Origin: Deltaproteobacteria bacterium RBG_13_61_14
GTDB lineage: Bacteria > RBG-13-61-14
NCBI GenBank assembly: GCA_001797815.1
Contig: MGQK01000099.1
Span: 50,527 to 82,214, forward strand
Direction of reading: 5' to 3'
Length of the DNA stretch: 31,688 bases
Below the pieces are notes generated by a model. The model saw nothing but the letters and a program-made list of their open reading frames with translations, ran no database searches and was not told the DNA's origin. Of this stretch, positions 23,965-31,388 are shown one piece after another. The number at the start of each line of letters is the position of its first letter. Within the stretch, counting starts at the first letter, position 1. The translations under genes and the position numbers were made by a program.

Positions 23965-23992
23965 ATTATAGAGCAAGGCGCCCCGGTGTCAA
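23965..23992 (-). promoter_or_regulatory. Consensus sigma70 promoter of rpsT
   Basis: On the minus strand, TTGACA (23992-23987), a 16-bp spacer, then TATAAT (23970-23965): exact matches to both hexamers. Predicted start near 23958 gives a leader of about 48 bases before the TTG, with a T-rich run and the GGAGG site. Confidence 0.8.
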
Positions 23993-24005
23993 GGCGGCCG
24001 GGAAG

Positions 24006-24081
24006 AATTTTGGATTTTGGATTTTGGATCACTGAATGCGCTTTCTTTAAATCTAAAATCCAAAATCCAAAATCTAAAATT
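24006..24081. repeat. Inverted TTTTGGATTTTGGAT repeat between rpsT and murJ
   Basis: Bases 24006-24029 (three units of TTTTGGA) are inverted at 24058-24081 with one mismatch, separated by 28 bases. The A/T-rich palindrome interrupts otherwise GC-rich DNA and occupies most of the leader upstream of murJ; it may be a dispersed repeat or a terminator-like structure. Confidence 0.7.
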
Positions 24082-24097
24082 GCATAATCAATCCGCA

Positions 24098-25669
24098 ATG
24101 ACCGGCAACCATGAGCTCGCCCGCTCGGCCGGACTGATCGGCGGGCTGACTTTTCTCAGCCGCGTCGCCGGCATGGTCCGGGACATGGTGGTCGCCAACT
24201 TCTTCGGCGCCGGGATGGTGGCCGACGCCTTTTACGTGGCCTTCTCCATCCCCAACATGCTCCGCCGGCTGGTGGGCGAAGGCTCGCTGACCGTGGCCTT
24301 TGTCCCGGTCTTCACCGAATACCTGCATTCCCACTCCCGCGAAGAAGCCCTGCGCGTGGTCCGGATCGCCTTCACCATCGTGACCCTGATCCTGCTCGTC
24401 ATCACCCTGCTCGGCATCCTCGGAAGCCGCTACGTGGTCCTGATCCTGGCCCCCGGCTTCCGCGACGTCCCGGGCAAGATCGAGCTCGCCACCAGCCTCA
24501 CCCAGGAGATGTTCCCCTACCTCTTCTGCATCGGGCTGGTGGCCCTGGCCATGGGCGTGCTCAACTCCTTGAAACATTTCACCGCCCCCGCCTTTGCGCC
24601 CGTGCTCCTCAACCTCGCCATCATCGCCGCGGTCTCGCTCCTCCATCACCGCTTCGCCCAGCCGGGCTTGAGCCTGGCCTTCGGCGTGCTCCTGGGCGGC
24701 ATCCTCCAGCTCGGCCTGCAACTGCCGGTGCTGTGGAAGCACGGAATCCGCTTCCGGCCCGAATTCGCCTTCGCCCACCCGGCCATCGTCAAGGTCGGCC
24801 GGCTGCTCCTGCCTTCGGTGCTCGGCATCGCCGTCTATCAGATCAACATACTGGTGGCCACCATCTTTGTCTCGCCCTTCCCCGGCGGCCGCACTTTTAT
24901 CTTTTACGCCGACCGCCTGACCGAGTTCCCGCTCGGGGTGTTCGCCATCGCCATCGGCACCGCCATCCTGCCCACCCTGTCCGGCCACGCCGCCAAGAAA
25001 GACTTTCCCGCGCTCGCCGATTCCCTGGGTTTCGGGCTCCGCCTGACCGCTTTCATCATCCTGCCCGCGACCGTGGGCCTGGCCCTGCTCCGGGTGCCGT
25101 TGATCGAGCTGATCTACGAGCGCGGCCAATTCTCGCACCAGGATACCCTGGCCACCGCGAACGCGCTCCTCTTCTTCACCCTGGCCCTGCCGCCCTGGGC
25201 CGGCATCCGGGTCCTGGTCCCGGCCTATTACGCCATGCAGGACGCGCGCACCCCGGTCCGCGCCGCCGGCGCGGCCATGGTCGCCAATGCCCTCGGCTGC
25301 TGGCTCCTGGTCAAGCACTTCGACCACGCCGGCGTCGCGCTCAGCATCGCCCTGGCCGCGATCCTCAACTTCCTCCTCCACTTCCTCTTCCTGGATAAGC
25401 GGCTGGCCCACTTCCTGGACCGGCCCTTCCTGATCGCGCTCGCCAAGTCCGCCCTGGCCTGTCTGCCCATGGCCGCGCTCGCCTGGTGGATCGCGCGCCT
25501 TCCCCTCTGGCATCAACCGGGACAGGTCCTGCTCAAGGTTCTTTGGCTCGGCGCCGCGGTCCTGCCCGGCGCCCTGCTCTATCTGGCCGGCGCCTGGCTG
25601 CTCCGGAGCCGGGAGTTGGCCGCGGTGATGGAAATCCTGAGGCAAAAACTGCAAAGGAGGCAATCATGA
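24098..25669 (+). CDS. murJ: Lipid II flippase MurJ
   Basis: A 523-residue polytopic membrane protein of the MOP exporter superfamily. The N terminus 'RSAGLIGGLTFLSRVAGMVRDMVVANFFGAG' carries the conserved first-helix residues, followed by 'DAFYVAFSIPNMLRRLVGEGSL' with the RRL.GEG motif. 'FYADRLTEFPLGVFAIAIGTAILP' (about 265-290) and 'YYAMQDARTPV' (about 373-383) are also diagnostic. It moves lipid II across the inner membrane for peptidoglycan synthesis. The start at 24098 lacks a clear ribosome-binding site; upstream in-frame ATG codons lie in the repeat. Its stop overlaps the ogt start (ATGA), so the two are translationally coupled. Confidence 0.93.
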   Translation: MTGNHELARSAGLIGGLTFLSRVAGMVRDMVVANFFGAGMVADAFYVAFSIPNMLRRLVGEGSLTVAFVPVFTEYLHSHSREEALRVVRIAFTIVTLILLVITLLGILGSRYVVLILAPGFRDVPGKIELATSLTQEMFPYLFCIGLVALAMGVLNSLKHFTAPAFAPVLLNLAIIAAVSLLHHRFAQPGLSLAFGVLLGGILQLGLQLPVLWKHGIRFRPEFAFAHPAIVKVGRLLLPSVLGIAVYQINILVATIFVSPFPGGRTFIFYADRLTEFPLGVFAIAIGTAILPTLSGHAAKKDFPALADSLGFGLRLTAFIILPATVGLALLRVPLIELIYERGQFSHQDTLATANALLFFTLALPPWAGIRVLVPAYYAMQDARTPVRAAGAAMVANALGCWLLVKHFDHAGVALSIALAAILNFLLHFLFLDKRLAHFLDRPFLIALAKSALACLPMAALAWWIARLPLWHQPGQVLLKVLWLGAAVLPGALLYLAGAWLLRSRELAAVMEILRQKLQRRQS

Positions 25670-26190
25670 TCTGCTACTACCTTTTTCCGACCGCGATCGG
25701 CGCCGCGGGCTTCGCCGTCAGCCCGGAGGGCATCTGCCGGGTGATCTTGCCGGGGGCCAAGCCCGCCAAGATCCGGCAGCAACTGCTCGCGGTTTGCTCC
25801 GAAATTTCCTCCGGCTGCTTCCCGCCCTCGCCGGCGGCGCAGCGTTTCGTGGAGCAAGCCGAGGCTTACTATCAGGGCCGGCGGGTGGAGTTTGATTTGC
25901 CCCTGGATCTTTCCGGAGTGAGCGGGTTCGAGGCCAAAGTTTACCGCGCTTTGCAGAAGGTGGGCTACGGCCAGGTCCAGAGCTACGGCTGGCTGGCGAA
26001 AAAGGCGGGCGCGCCGGGCGGGGCCCGGGCGGTGGGCGCGGCCTTGAAGAAGAACCCGGTGCCGCTCTTGGTGCCGTGTCACCGCATCGTGCGCGCCGAC
26101 GGCGGCCTGGGCGGCTTCAGCGGCTCCGGGGGAATCAAGCTGAAAAAGTGGATGCTGGAGCTGGAGGCCAAGGCCGCTCAAAAAACCTAG
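25666..26190 (+). CDS. ogt: Methylated-DNA--protein-cysteine methyltransferase
   Basis: A 174-residue alkyltransferase that removes O6-alkyl groups from guanine by transfer to its own cysteine. The active-site motif PCHRIV contains Cys138; 'GQVQSYGWLAKKAG' (about 102-115) and the DNA-binding 'RAVGAALKKNP' (121-131) precede it, and 'GGFSGSGGIKLKKWMLELE' follows, all as in Ogt/MGMT. The N-terminal domain (1-80) is short but typical. AAAGGAGG and an ATGA overlap with murJ decide the start at 25666. Cytoplasmic DNA repair protein. Confidence 0.93.
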   Translation: MICYYLFPTAIGAAGFAVSPEGICRVILPGAKPAKIRQQLLAVCSEISSGCFPPSPAAQRFVEQAEAYYQGRRVEFDLPLDLSGVSGFEAKVYRALQKVGYGQVQSYGWLAKKAGAPGGARAVGAALKKNPVPLLVPCHRIVRADGGLGGFSGSGGIKLKKWMLELEAKAAQKT

Positions 26191-26274
26191 TGCCCCGTCA
26201 TTTTTATCGTGATGATGTGACCAAGTGACGACCTGACCCCATCATCCCATCATCCTCACACCGTCTAAGGAAGG

Positions 26275-26409
26275 CTTGCCCACCCCCATTTTTCCGGGAA
26301 CCGGGGTAGGGGCGCGATTTGTCGCGCCCTTGCCGGGACCGGGCGCAATGAATTGCGCCCCTACGCCGGCCGAAAACACGCGGCGCTGTAAAAAATGGGG
26401 GTGGGCAAA
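26275..26409 (+). mobile_element. MITE-like element, copy 2
   Basis: A 135-bp copy of the element at 3984-4120 in the opposite window orientation. Terminal inverted repeats run 18-19 bp (26275-26293 with 26391-26409, TTGCCCACCCCCATTTTT core). It is flanked by an exact 10-bp duplication CTAAGGAAGG (26265-26274 and 26410-26419). Two inner palindromes, each with a GTAG head (26306-26309 as GTAG; 26361-26364 as CTAC), are built on GGGCGCGA/TCGCGCCC and GGGCGCAAT/ATTGCGCCC stems. The rest of the 26191-26264 gap holds only short CATCATCC repeats. Confidence 0.87.
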
Positions 26410-26422
26410 CTAAGGAAGGTTC

Positions 26423-26452
26423 TTGACACCCCTGGTCTTTCTGCCCTATAGT
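26423..26452 (+). promoter_or_regulatory. sigma70-type promoter for the MaoC-like gene
   Basis: TTGACA (26423-26428), an 18-bp spacer, then TATAGT (26447-26452). Predicted start near 26459, about 44 bp before the ATG. The -35 box begins 3 bp after the right target duplication of MITE copy 2. Confidence 0.7.
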
Positions 26453-26502
26453 GAGCATTACCTTTGTCGGGGAAACGTCAAAATAACTAAGGAGGTAGTA
26501 TC

Positions 26503-27348
26503 ATGGGCATGAATCGGGATTGCATCGGCAAGACCTACAAGCCGATGGAGATCGCGGTCACGGCGGAGGCCGCCAAGAAGTATGCGCTGGCCTACAATGA
26601 CGACAACCCCCATTTTCTGGAGGAGCAGCGGCCGGGCGGAATTGTCGCGCCGCCCATGTTCGGGGTGGTGTATGGCGGACTTTCGGTGGCGGCGCCGCTG
26701 TTTGACGCGGAGTTGAAAATGAACGTGGCCATGATGGTGCACGGCGAGCAGGAGATGAAGTGGTATGAGCTGGTGCGGCCGGGCGACCAGATCACCAGCG
26801 TGGCCAAGATCCAGGACATCCTGGACAAGGGTTCCGGCGAGCTCTGCCAGGTCCTGGTGGAATGCACCAACCAGCACGGGAAGAAGGTGCTGGACTCGGT
26901 TTACGGCTTTTTCGTGCGCGGCGGGGGCAGCGGCAAGAAGTCCGAGGGCAAGGCCGAGGAGCCGCGGGGCCAGGAAGCCTTCCGCGCCCAGATGTCAGTG
27001 ACCGAAGACCAGACTTACCGTTACGCCGACGCCTCCGGGGACCGCAACCCCATCCACGTCAATCCCGAGTTCGCGGTCAAAGTGGGCTTGCCCGGCATCA
27101 TCCTGCAGGGCCTTTGCACCATGGCCATTTGCCAGAAGGCGGTGTTGGATCATTGCGCCAACCGCGACCCGGCCCGGCTGAAACAACTGTTCGTGCGCTT
27201 CTCCAAGCCGGTGCTGCCCAAGGACCAGCTCTCCACCCAGGGGTGGCTGATCGAGGGGAAAGCCGGCCGCAGCCGCTTCGGCTTCGAGACTACCCGTCCG
27301 GACGGCACCGCGGTGATCAAGAACGGGCTGGCCGAAGTGGCGGGTTGA
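26503..27348 (+). CDS. MaoC-like (R)-hydratase with double hot-dog fold
   Basis: A 281-residue protein with two hot-dog domains. The N-terminal one (about 8-138) has 'YALAYNDDNPHFLE' and the C-terminal one (about 160-278) has 'YADASGDRNPIHVN', in which D180 and H185 are the catalytic pair of (R)-specific enoyl-CoA hydratases. A charged linker (141-158) joins them. The likely reaction is hydration or dehydration of an acyl-CoA. A very strong ribosome-binding site (TAAGGAGGTA) precedes the ATG. It is followed 74 bp later by the Fe-S oxidoreductase, which has the same type of ribosome-binding site, so the pair may be co-expressed for acyl-CoA oxidation. Confidence 0.88.
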   Translation: MGMNRDCIGKTYKPMEIAVTAEAAKKYALAYNDDNPHFLEEQRPGGIVAPPMFGVVYGGLSVAAPLFDAELKMNVAMMVHGEQEMKWYELVRPGDQITSVAKIQDILDKGSGELCQVLVECTNQHGKKVLDSVYGFFVRGGGSGKKSEGKAEEPRGQEAFRAQMSVTEDQTYRYADASGDRNPIHVNPEFAVKVGLPGIILQGLCTMAICQKAVLDHCANRDPARLKQLFVRFSKPVLPKDQLSTQGWLIEGKAGRSRFGFETTRPDGTAVIKNGLAEVAG

Positions 27349-27422
27349 GCGCGGGCCTTTTTTTCCTGGGCCGTCACGCGTGAACCAAGACCGCTCAATT
27401 GATCTAAGGAGGTATTATTTCT

Positions 27423-29510
27423 ATGTCATTCCTCATTCCAGGCAGCGGAGTGGGCTTTGCCATCCTGGAGGTGGTGTTCGGCTTCGTGTTAGTGGGCACC
27501 TTCCTCTACAGCACCTGGGACCGCATCCAGCTCCTCCTCCAGGGCAAACCCGAAGTGCGCTGGGACCGCCTCCCCGAGCGGATCAACCAGTTCATCCGAT
27601 ACGTGCTCGGCCAGTCCAAGCTCCTGCAAGAGGCCTACGGCGGGCCCATGCACTTCTTCATTTTCTGGGGCTTCATGATCCTGGGCTTCACCATCGCCAA
27701 CTTCCTGTTCGAGGGGCTGGGCATCCGCTTCGAAAAGATCCCCTTTCTCAGCTTCCTCGCCCCTTTCCAGCACGGCACCGCGCTGCCCTTCACCGAAGGG
27801 TTCCTCTGGTACCACGCGGTCATGGACACCTTCATCCTGCTCGTGCTCATCACCATGGGCATGGCCTTTTACCGGCGGCTGGTGCTCCGGCCCGAGCGGA
27901 TGGAGCTCACCGGCCAGGCCCTCTTCATCCTCACCCTGATCACCCTGATGATGGTGACCGACGTGATGCTGAGCGGCGCCAAGATCGTGGAGGGCAGTTA
28001 CCTCCCCGGCGCTTACCTGAGTGTGCTCACGGCCGACCTCTGGCGGGTGGTCGGCGTCCGGAGCGAGTCCGCGGCCCGCGGGGCCTATGTCGCCAGTTGG
28101 TGGCTCCACTGGTTCGTGTTCTGGGGGTTTCTCAACTACCTCCCGCTCTCCAAGCACATGCACATCATGACCGCGCCCTTCAACGTCTTCTTCCACTCGC
28201 TCGAGCCCAAGGGCGCGCTCCAGCCCATCCCCAACCTCTCGGAGATGATGGAAAAATTCGACGAGAAGACCAAGTTCGGGGCCAACACCATCCCCGACTT
28301 TACCTGGAAGCAACTGCTCGACGGGCCCACCTGCCAGGAATGCGGCCGCTGCCAGGACATGTGCCCGGCCTATAACACGGACAAGCCGCTTTCGCCCAAG
28401 AAGCTGATCATGGAGCTGAAGCACGTGTGGCTGGAAGAGGGGCACCAGCCGGCGGGGGCGGAACGCAAGAGCCTGATTTCGGACGAGATCTTCAGCCTGG
28501 ACTTTATCTGGGCCTGCACCACCTGCCGCGGCTGCGAATGGGCCTGCCCGGTGCTCAACGAGCACATCCAGAAGATCGTGGACCTGCGCCGCTTCCTGAC
28601 CTTGATGGAAGGCAACCTCCCGGCCGAGGGCCAGGTGGCGCTGCAGAACATCGAGAAGAACTCCAACCCCTGGGGCGTGGGCTTTGACCAGCGGGCCAAG
28701 TGGACCGAGGGCCTGGAGGTGCCGGTGTTCGGCGAGCTTTCCGAGGAGGACCGCAAGAGGATCGAGTATTGCTACTTCGTGGGCTGCGCCGGGAGCTTTG
28801 ACGAGCGCAACAAGAAGATCGCCCAGAACCTGGTCAAGATCATGAAAGCCGGCGGCGTCAATTTCGCCATCCTGGGCGCGGAAGAGGCCTGCTGCGGGGA
28901 CACCGCCCGCCGGCTGGGCAACGAATACCTTTACCAGATCCTGGCCCTGCAGAACATGAACGCCATGTTCGGTTACGGGATCAAGAAAGTGGTGACCGCC
29001 TGCCCCCACGGGTTCAACACCCTCAAGAACGAGTATCCCCAGTTTGTGGCCGAGGCCCGCAAGGGGAACCCGGACTTCGCCTGGAACGTGGAAGTGGTGC
29101 ATGCCAGCGAGTTGATCTACCGTTTGCTCGGCGAGGGCAAGCTCAAGCCCGCGAACAAGCTCGAGCTCGAACTCGCCTTCCACGACTCCTGCTACCTGGG
29201 CCGACATAACGACCTCTACCAGATCCCGCGCCAGACCTTGCAGACCGTGGGAATCAAGGTCAAGGAGATGCCCCGGAATGCCGAGAAGAGCTTCTGCTGC
29301 GGGGCCGGCGGCGGCCGGATGTGGCTGGAGGAGCATGGGGAGAAGATCAACGTGAACCGGAGCAAGGAGGCGATCGCCACCGGCGCGGCGGGCGTGGCGG
29401 TGAACTGCCCGTTTTGCCTGACCATGTTTGAGGACGGGATCAAGGACCAGGGCCAGGAAGAGAAGATGAAGGTCTATGACTTGACCGAGCTGGTGGCGCA
29501 GGCGCTCTAG
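27423..29510 (+). CDS. Membrane Fe-S oxidoreductase (EMO/DUF224-type, ETF:menaquinone oxidoreductase-like)
   Basis: A 695-residue fusion. Residues 1-250 contain about six membrane helices of NarI-like type with His residues (H77, H131, H229) that may bind heme b. Two 4Fe-4S motifs follow: CQECGRCQDMCP (304-315) and CTTCRGCEWACP (365-376). Two CCG domains come next, with CYFVGC (450-455), CCG (490-492) and C527 in the first, and C590, CCG (625-627), C662 and C665 in the second. This is the layout of the membrane-bound DUF224 proteins shown in Geobacter and syntrophs to pass electrons from electron-transfer flavoprotein to menaquinone. No etfAB is in the window. AAGGAGG precedes the ATG. Confidence 0.9.
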   Translation: MSFLIPGSGVGFAILEVVFGFVLVGTFLYSTWDRIQLLLQGKPEVRWDRLPERINQFIRYVLGQSKLLQEAYGGPMHFFIFWGFMILGFTIANFLFEGLGIRFEKIPFLSFLAPFQHGTALPFTEGFLWYHAVMDTFILLVLITMGMAFYRRLVLRPERMELTGQALFILTLITLMMVTDVMLSGAKIVEGSYLPGAYLSVLTADLWRVVGVRSESAARGAYVASWWLHWFVFWGFLNYLPLSKHMHIMTAPFNVFFHSLEPKGALQPIPNLSEMMEKFDEKTKFGANTIPDFTWKQLLDGPTCQECGRCQDMCPAYNTDKPLSPKKLIMELKHVWLEEGHQPAGAERKSLISDEIFSLDFIWACTTCRGCEWACPVLNEHIQKIVDLRRFLTLMEGNLPAEGQVALQNIEKNSNPWGVGFDQRAKWTEGLEVPVFGELSEEDRKRIEYCYFVGCAGSFDERNKKIAQNLVKIMKAGGVNFAILGAEEACCGDTARRLGNEYLYQILALQNMNAMFGYGIKKVVTACPHGFNTLKNEYPQFVAEARKGNPDFAWNVEVVHASELIYRLLGEGKLKPANKLELELAFHDSCYLGRHNDLYQIPRQTLQTVGIKVKEMPRNAEKSFCCGAGGGRMWLEEHGEKINVNRSKEAIATGAAGVAVNCPFCLTMFEDGIKDQGQEEKMKVYDLTELVAQAL

Positions 29511-29522
29511 ACTTTATTTTTA

Positions 29523-29540
29523 GGACACCTTATCTTAATT
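29523..29540. repeat. Degenerate copy of the GGACACC...TTAATT repeat
   Basis: GGACACCTTATCTTAATT resembles the GGACACCATACTTAATT unit at 14822-14850 and 16552-16580, with one substitution and one inserted base. It lies 13 bp after the Fe-S gene stop. Short and imperfect, so tentative. Confidence 0.35.
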
Positions 29541-29599
29541 ATGCCTAGCGAGTGATCGAAAGGAAATTGAGAACTTAGCGAGAAAAAGGGAGGCCGGCG

Positions 29600-30202
29600 G
29601 TGAAATTGAATTGGGCTGAGAAGTTGTTGATGAACAGCCCCTTTCGCCCCAGGTTCCAACGGCGAGAAGCCCGGACGATGCTTCGTCTCGGCGGCGGGAG
29701 TTTTTCCGGAGGCCGGGCCCTGGAAATCGGCTGCGGCCGGGGAGTCGGGATTCAGATCATCTTCGAGCTTTTTCATCCCGATTTTATCGAAGCGTTTGAC
29801 TTTGATCCCGATCAAGTCCAATTGGCTCGGCGGCATGTGGCGCCCCGGTATCCGGACCGGGTCAAGATTTATGAGGCGAGCGCGGAAGCCATTCCTTGCG
29901 CTGAGGGTGGTTTTGATGCGGTTTTTGATTTTGGGGTGCTTCATCATGTTCCGGATCACGCGCGTGCCTTCCGGGAAATCTTTCGCGTGCTCAAACCCGG
30001 AGGAAAGTTCTTTTTCATGGAGCCGTTGGCTTCCGTTACCTCGAGCCCTCTTTCCCGCTGGCTTCTTCAGCATCAGCCCGAATTACAATTCAGCCCGGAA
30101 CAACTCCGGACCAAATTGGAAAAAGCGGGTTTTACCCTGACCGGGCAGAGCTGGGTCGAAAAGATGAGTCGAATCATCGGCGTCGCGGCCAAACCGAACT
30201 AA
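29600..30202 (+). CDS. Class I SAM-dependent methyltransferase
   Basis: A 200-residue methyltransferase starting at GTG (29600), chosen because AAGGGAGG is correctly placed. Motif I is 'LEIGCGRGVG' (about 41-50), the acidic end of strand 2 is 'EAFDFDPDQV', motif II region 'AEAIPCAEGGFDAVFDFGVLHHV', and 'FRVLKPGGKFFFMEP' is the post-motif III segment of the UbiE/Methyltransf_11 type. Soluble, cytoplasmic. Substrate unknown; small-molecule or lipid methylation is typical. The segment 29511-29599 holds a degenerate REP unit and no clear promoter. Confidence 0.87.
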   Translation: MKLNWAEKLLMNSPFRPRFQRREARTMLRLGGGSFSGGRALEIGCGRGVGIQIIFELFHPDFIEAFDFDPDQVQLARRHVAPRYPDRVKIYEASAEAIPCAEGGFDAVFDFGVLHHVPDHARAFREIFRVLKPGGKFFFMEPLASVTSSPLSRWLLQHQPELQFSPEQLRTKLEKAGFTLTGQSWVEKMSRIIGVAAKPN

Positions 30203-30306
30203 TCCCATCCTGTCCGACCATTGCCTCGCGAGCGCATCAAGTGAACTGATTGGAATTTTGGACTGTTGGGAACCATTTGCCCGGAGATGAACTCTTATTT
30301 AAAAAC

Positions 30307-30335
30307 TTGAATTGGAATTCATTTTGTGGTATAGT
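30307..30335 (+). promoter_or_regulatory. sigma70-type promoter for the NAD-dependent reductase
   Basis: TTGAAT (30307-30312), 17-bp A/T-rich spacer, TATAGT (30330-30335). Predicted start near 30342, about 34 bp before the ATG. Confidence 0.6.
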
Positions 30336-30375
30336 AATTCACGCAATGGTGTTAAGAGATTAAAAGGGAGAAAAA

Positions 30376-31377
30376 ATGAAAGTAGGAGTTACAGGCGCGG
30401 CCGGGTTTGTGGGGAAGCACTTGGTGGAAAGGTTAATCAAGGATGGTCATGAGGTTGCGGTTACGGACCATCCGAGGTGTTGTTTTGATGATTTCAAAGC
30501 CCTCGGGGCAAGGGCATTCCCTGTTGACCTTTGTGAGCGGGCTGGGTTGGAGGAGTGCTTTCGAGGAGCGGAGGTGGTTTTCCACGTGGCCGCGTTCGCC
30601 TCGCCCTGGGGCCGGCGCGAAAAGTTCTGGGCGGTTAACGTGCGCGGGACGGAGAACGTGATCCAGGCCTGCCGCCTAGCCGGCGTCCGCCGGCTGGTGG
30701 CGGTGAGCTCGACCGCCGCGGTCTTTGACGGTTATACCCATCACGTCCAGGCCGATGAAAGCCTGCCCTACCCGACCAAGTTCCTCAGCCCTTACGGCGA
30801 AACCAAGTCCGTGGCGGAGCAGCGCGTGCTCGCGGCCAACGGCCCGGACCTGGAAACCGTGGCCCTCCGGCCGCACTTGATCTGGGGGCCCCGGGACCGC
30901 ACCTTCCTGGCCCGCTTGCTCATGCACGCCCGGTCCGGGCCGATCTACCACGTCGGCGGGGGCGCTACCGAGACGGATACCACCTACGTGGACAACCTGG
31001 TGGACGGGCTGCTCCTGGCGGCGCAGTCCGAGCGGGCCCCGGGTCGGGCCTACTTTATTACCAACGGCGAGCCGGTTCGCTACGGCGAATTCATCAGCCG
31101 GTTTCTGGATATCCTGGAAATGCCGCAACCCCGGGGCAGCATCCCGACCTCGCTCGCCTACGGCGTGGGCGCGGTCTTCGAGGCGGTCTGGAAAGTCTTT
31201 GGTCTCAAGCAGGAGCCGATGCTGACCCGCTACAAGGTGGCGGAACTCGCCTGCACCCACACCTACAAGATTGACCGGGCGCGGCAAGACTTGGGTTACC
31301 ATCCCCGGGTTTCCAACGAGGAAGGCTTTGCCAGGCTGGCCGCCTGGGTTCAAGAAGTCGGCGTCGGTTCGTGCTGA
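30376..31377 (+). CDS. NAD(P)-dependent 3-beta-HSD/OleD-like reductase
   Basis: A 333-residue extended short-chain dehydrogenase. The nucleotide-binding motif is GAAGFVG (7-13), the catalytic Ser lies in 'AVSSTAAVFDG' (about 109-119), and the YxxxK pair is Y140/K144. 'LRPHLIWGPRDRTFLARLL' and 'YVDNLVDGLLLAAQ' match the 3-beta-hydroxysteroid dehydrogenase group, which includes OleD (2-alkyl-3-oxoalkanoate reductase of olefin synthesis) and sterol C4 decarboxylases. Oleic-type beta-keto acid reduction is therefore possible but not proven. AAAAGGGAG precedes the ATG. It is followed 11 bp later by an SRPBCC protein, probably co-transcribed. Confidence 0.85.
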   Translation: MKVGVTGAAGFVGKHLVERLIKDGHEVAVTDHPRCCFDDFKALGARAFPVDLCERAGLEECFRGAEVVFHVAAFASPWGRREKFWAVNVRGTENVIQACRLAGVRRLVAVSSTAAVFDGYTHHVQADESLPYPTKFLSPYGETKSVAEQRVLAANGPDLETVALRPHLIWGPRDRTFLARLLMHARSGPIYHVGGGATETDTTYVDNLVDGLLLAAQSERAPGRAYFITNGEPVRYGEFISRFLDILEMPQPRGSIPTSLAYGVGAVFEAVWKVFGLKQEPMLTRYKVAELACTHTYKIDRARQDLGYHPRVSNEEGFARLAAWVQEVGVGSC

Positions 31378-31388
31378 GAGGCGCCGCA

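Noticed and set aside
24083-24088. CATAAT just upstream of murJ as a -10 box
   Set aside because: It is only 9 bp from the ATG and has no -35 partner; it lies at the edge of an A/T-rich repeat that gives such matches by chance.
24074-25663. A 529-codon antisense frame over murJ
   Set aside because: It is rich in Gln, Glu, Asp and Gly without any motif; murJ on the plus strand is clear.
27489-29336. A 615-codon antisense frame over the Fe-S oxidoreductase
   Set aside because: It has shadow-type composition; the sense strand has two 4Fe-4S motifs and two CCG domains.
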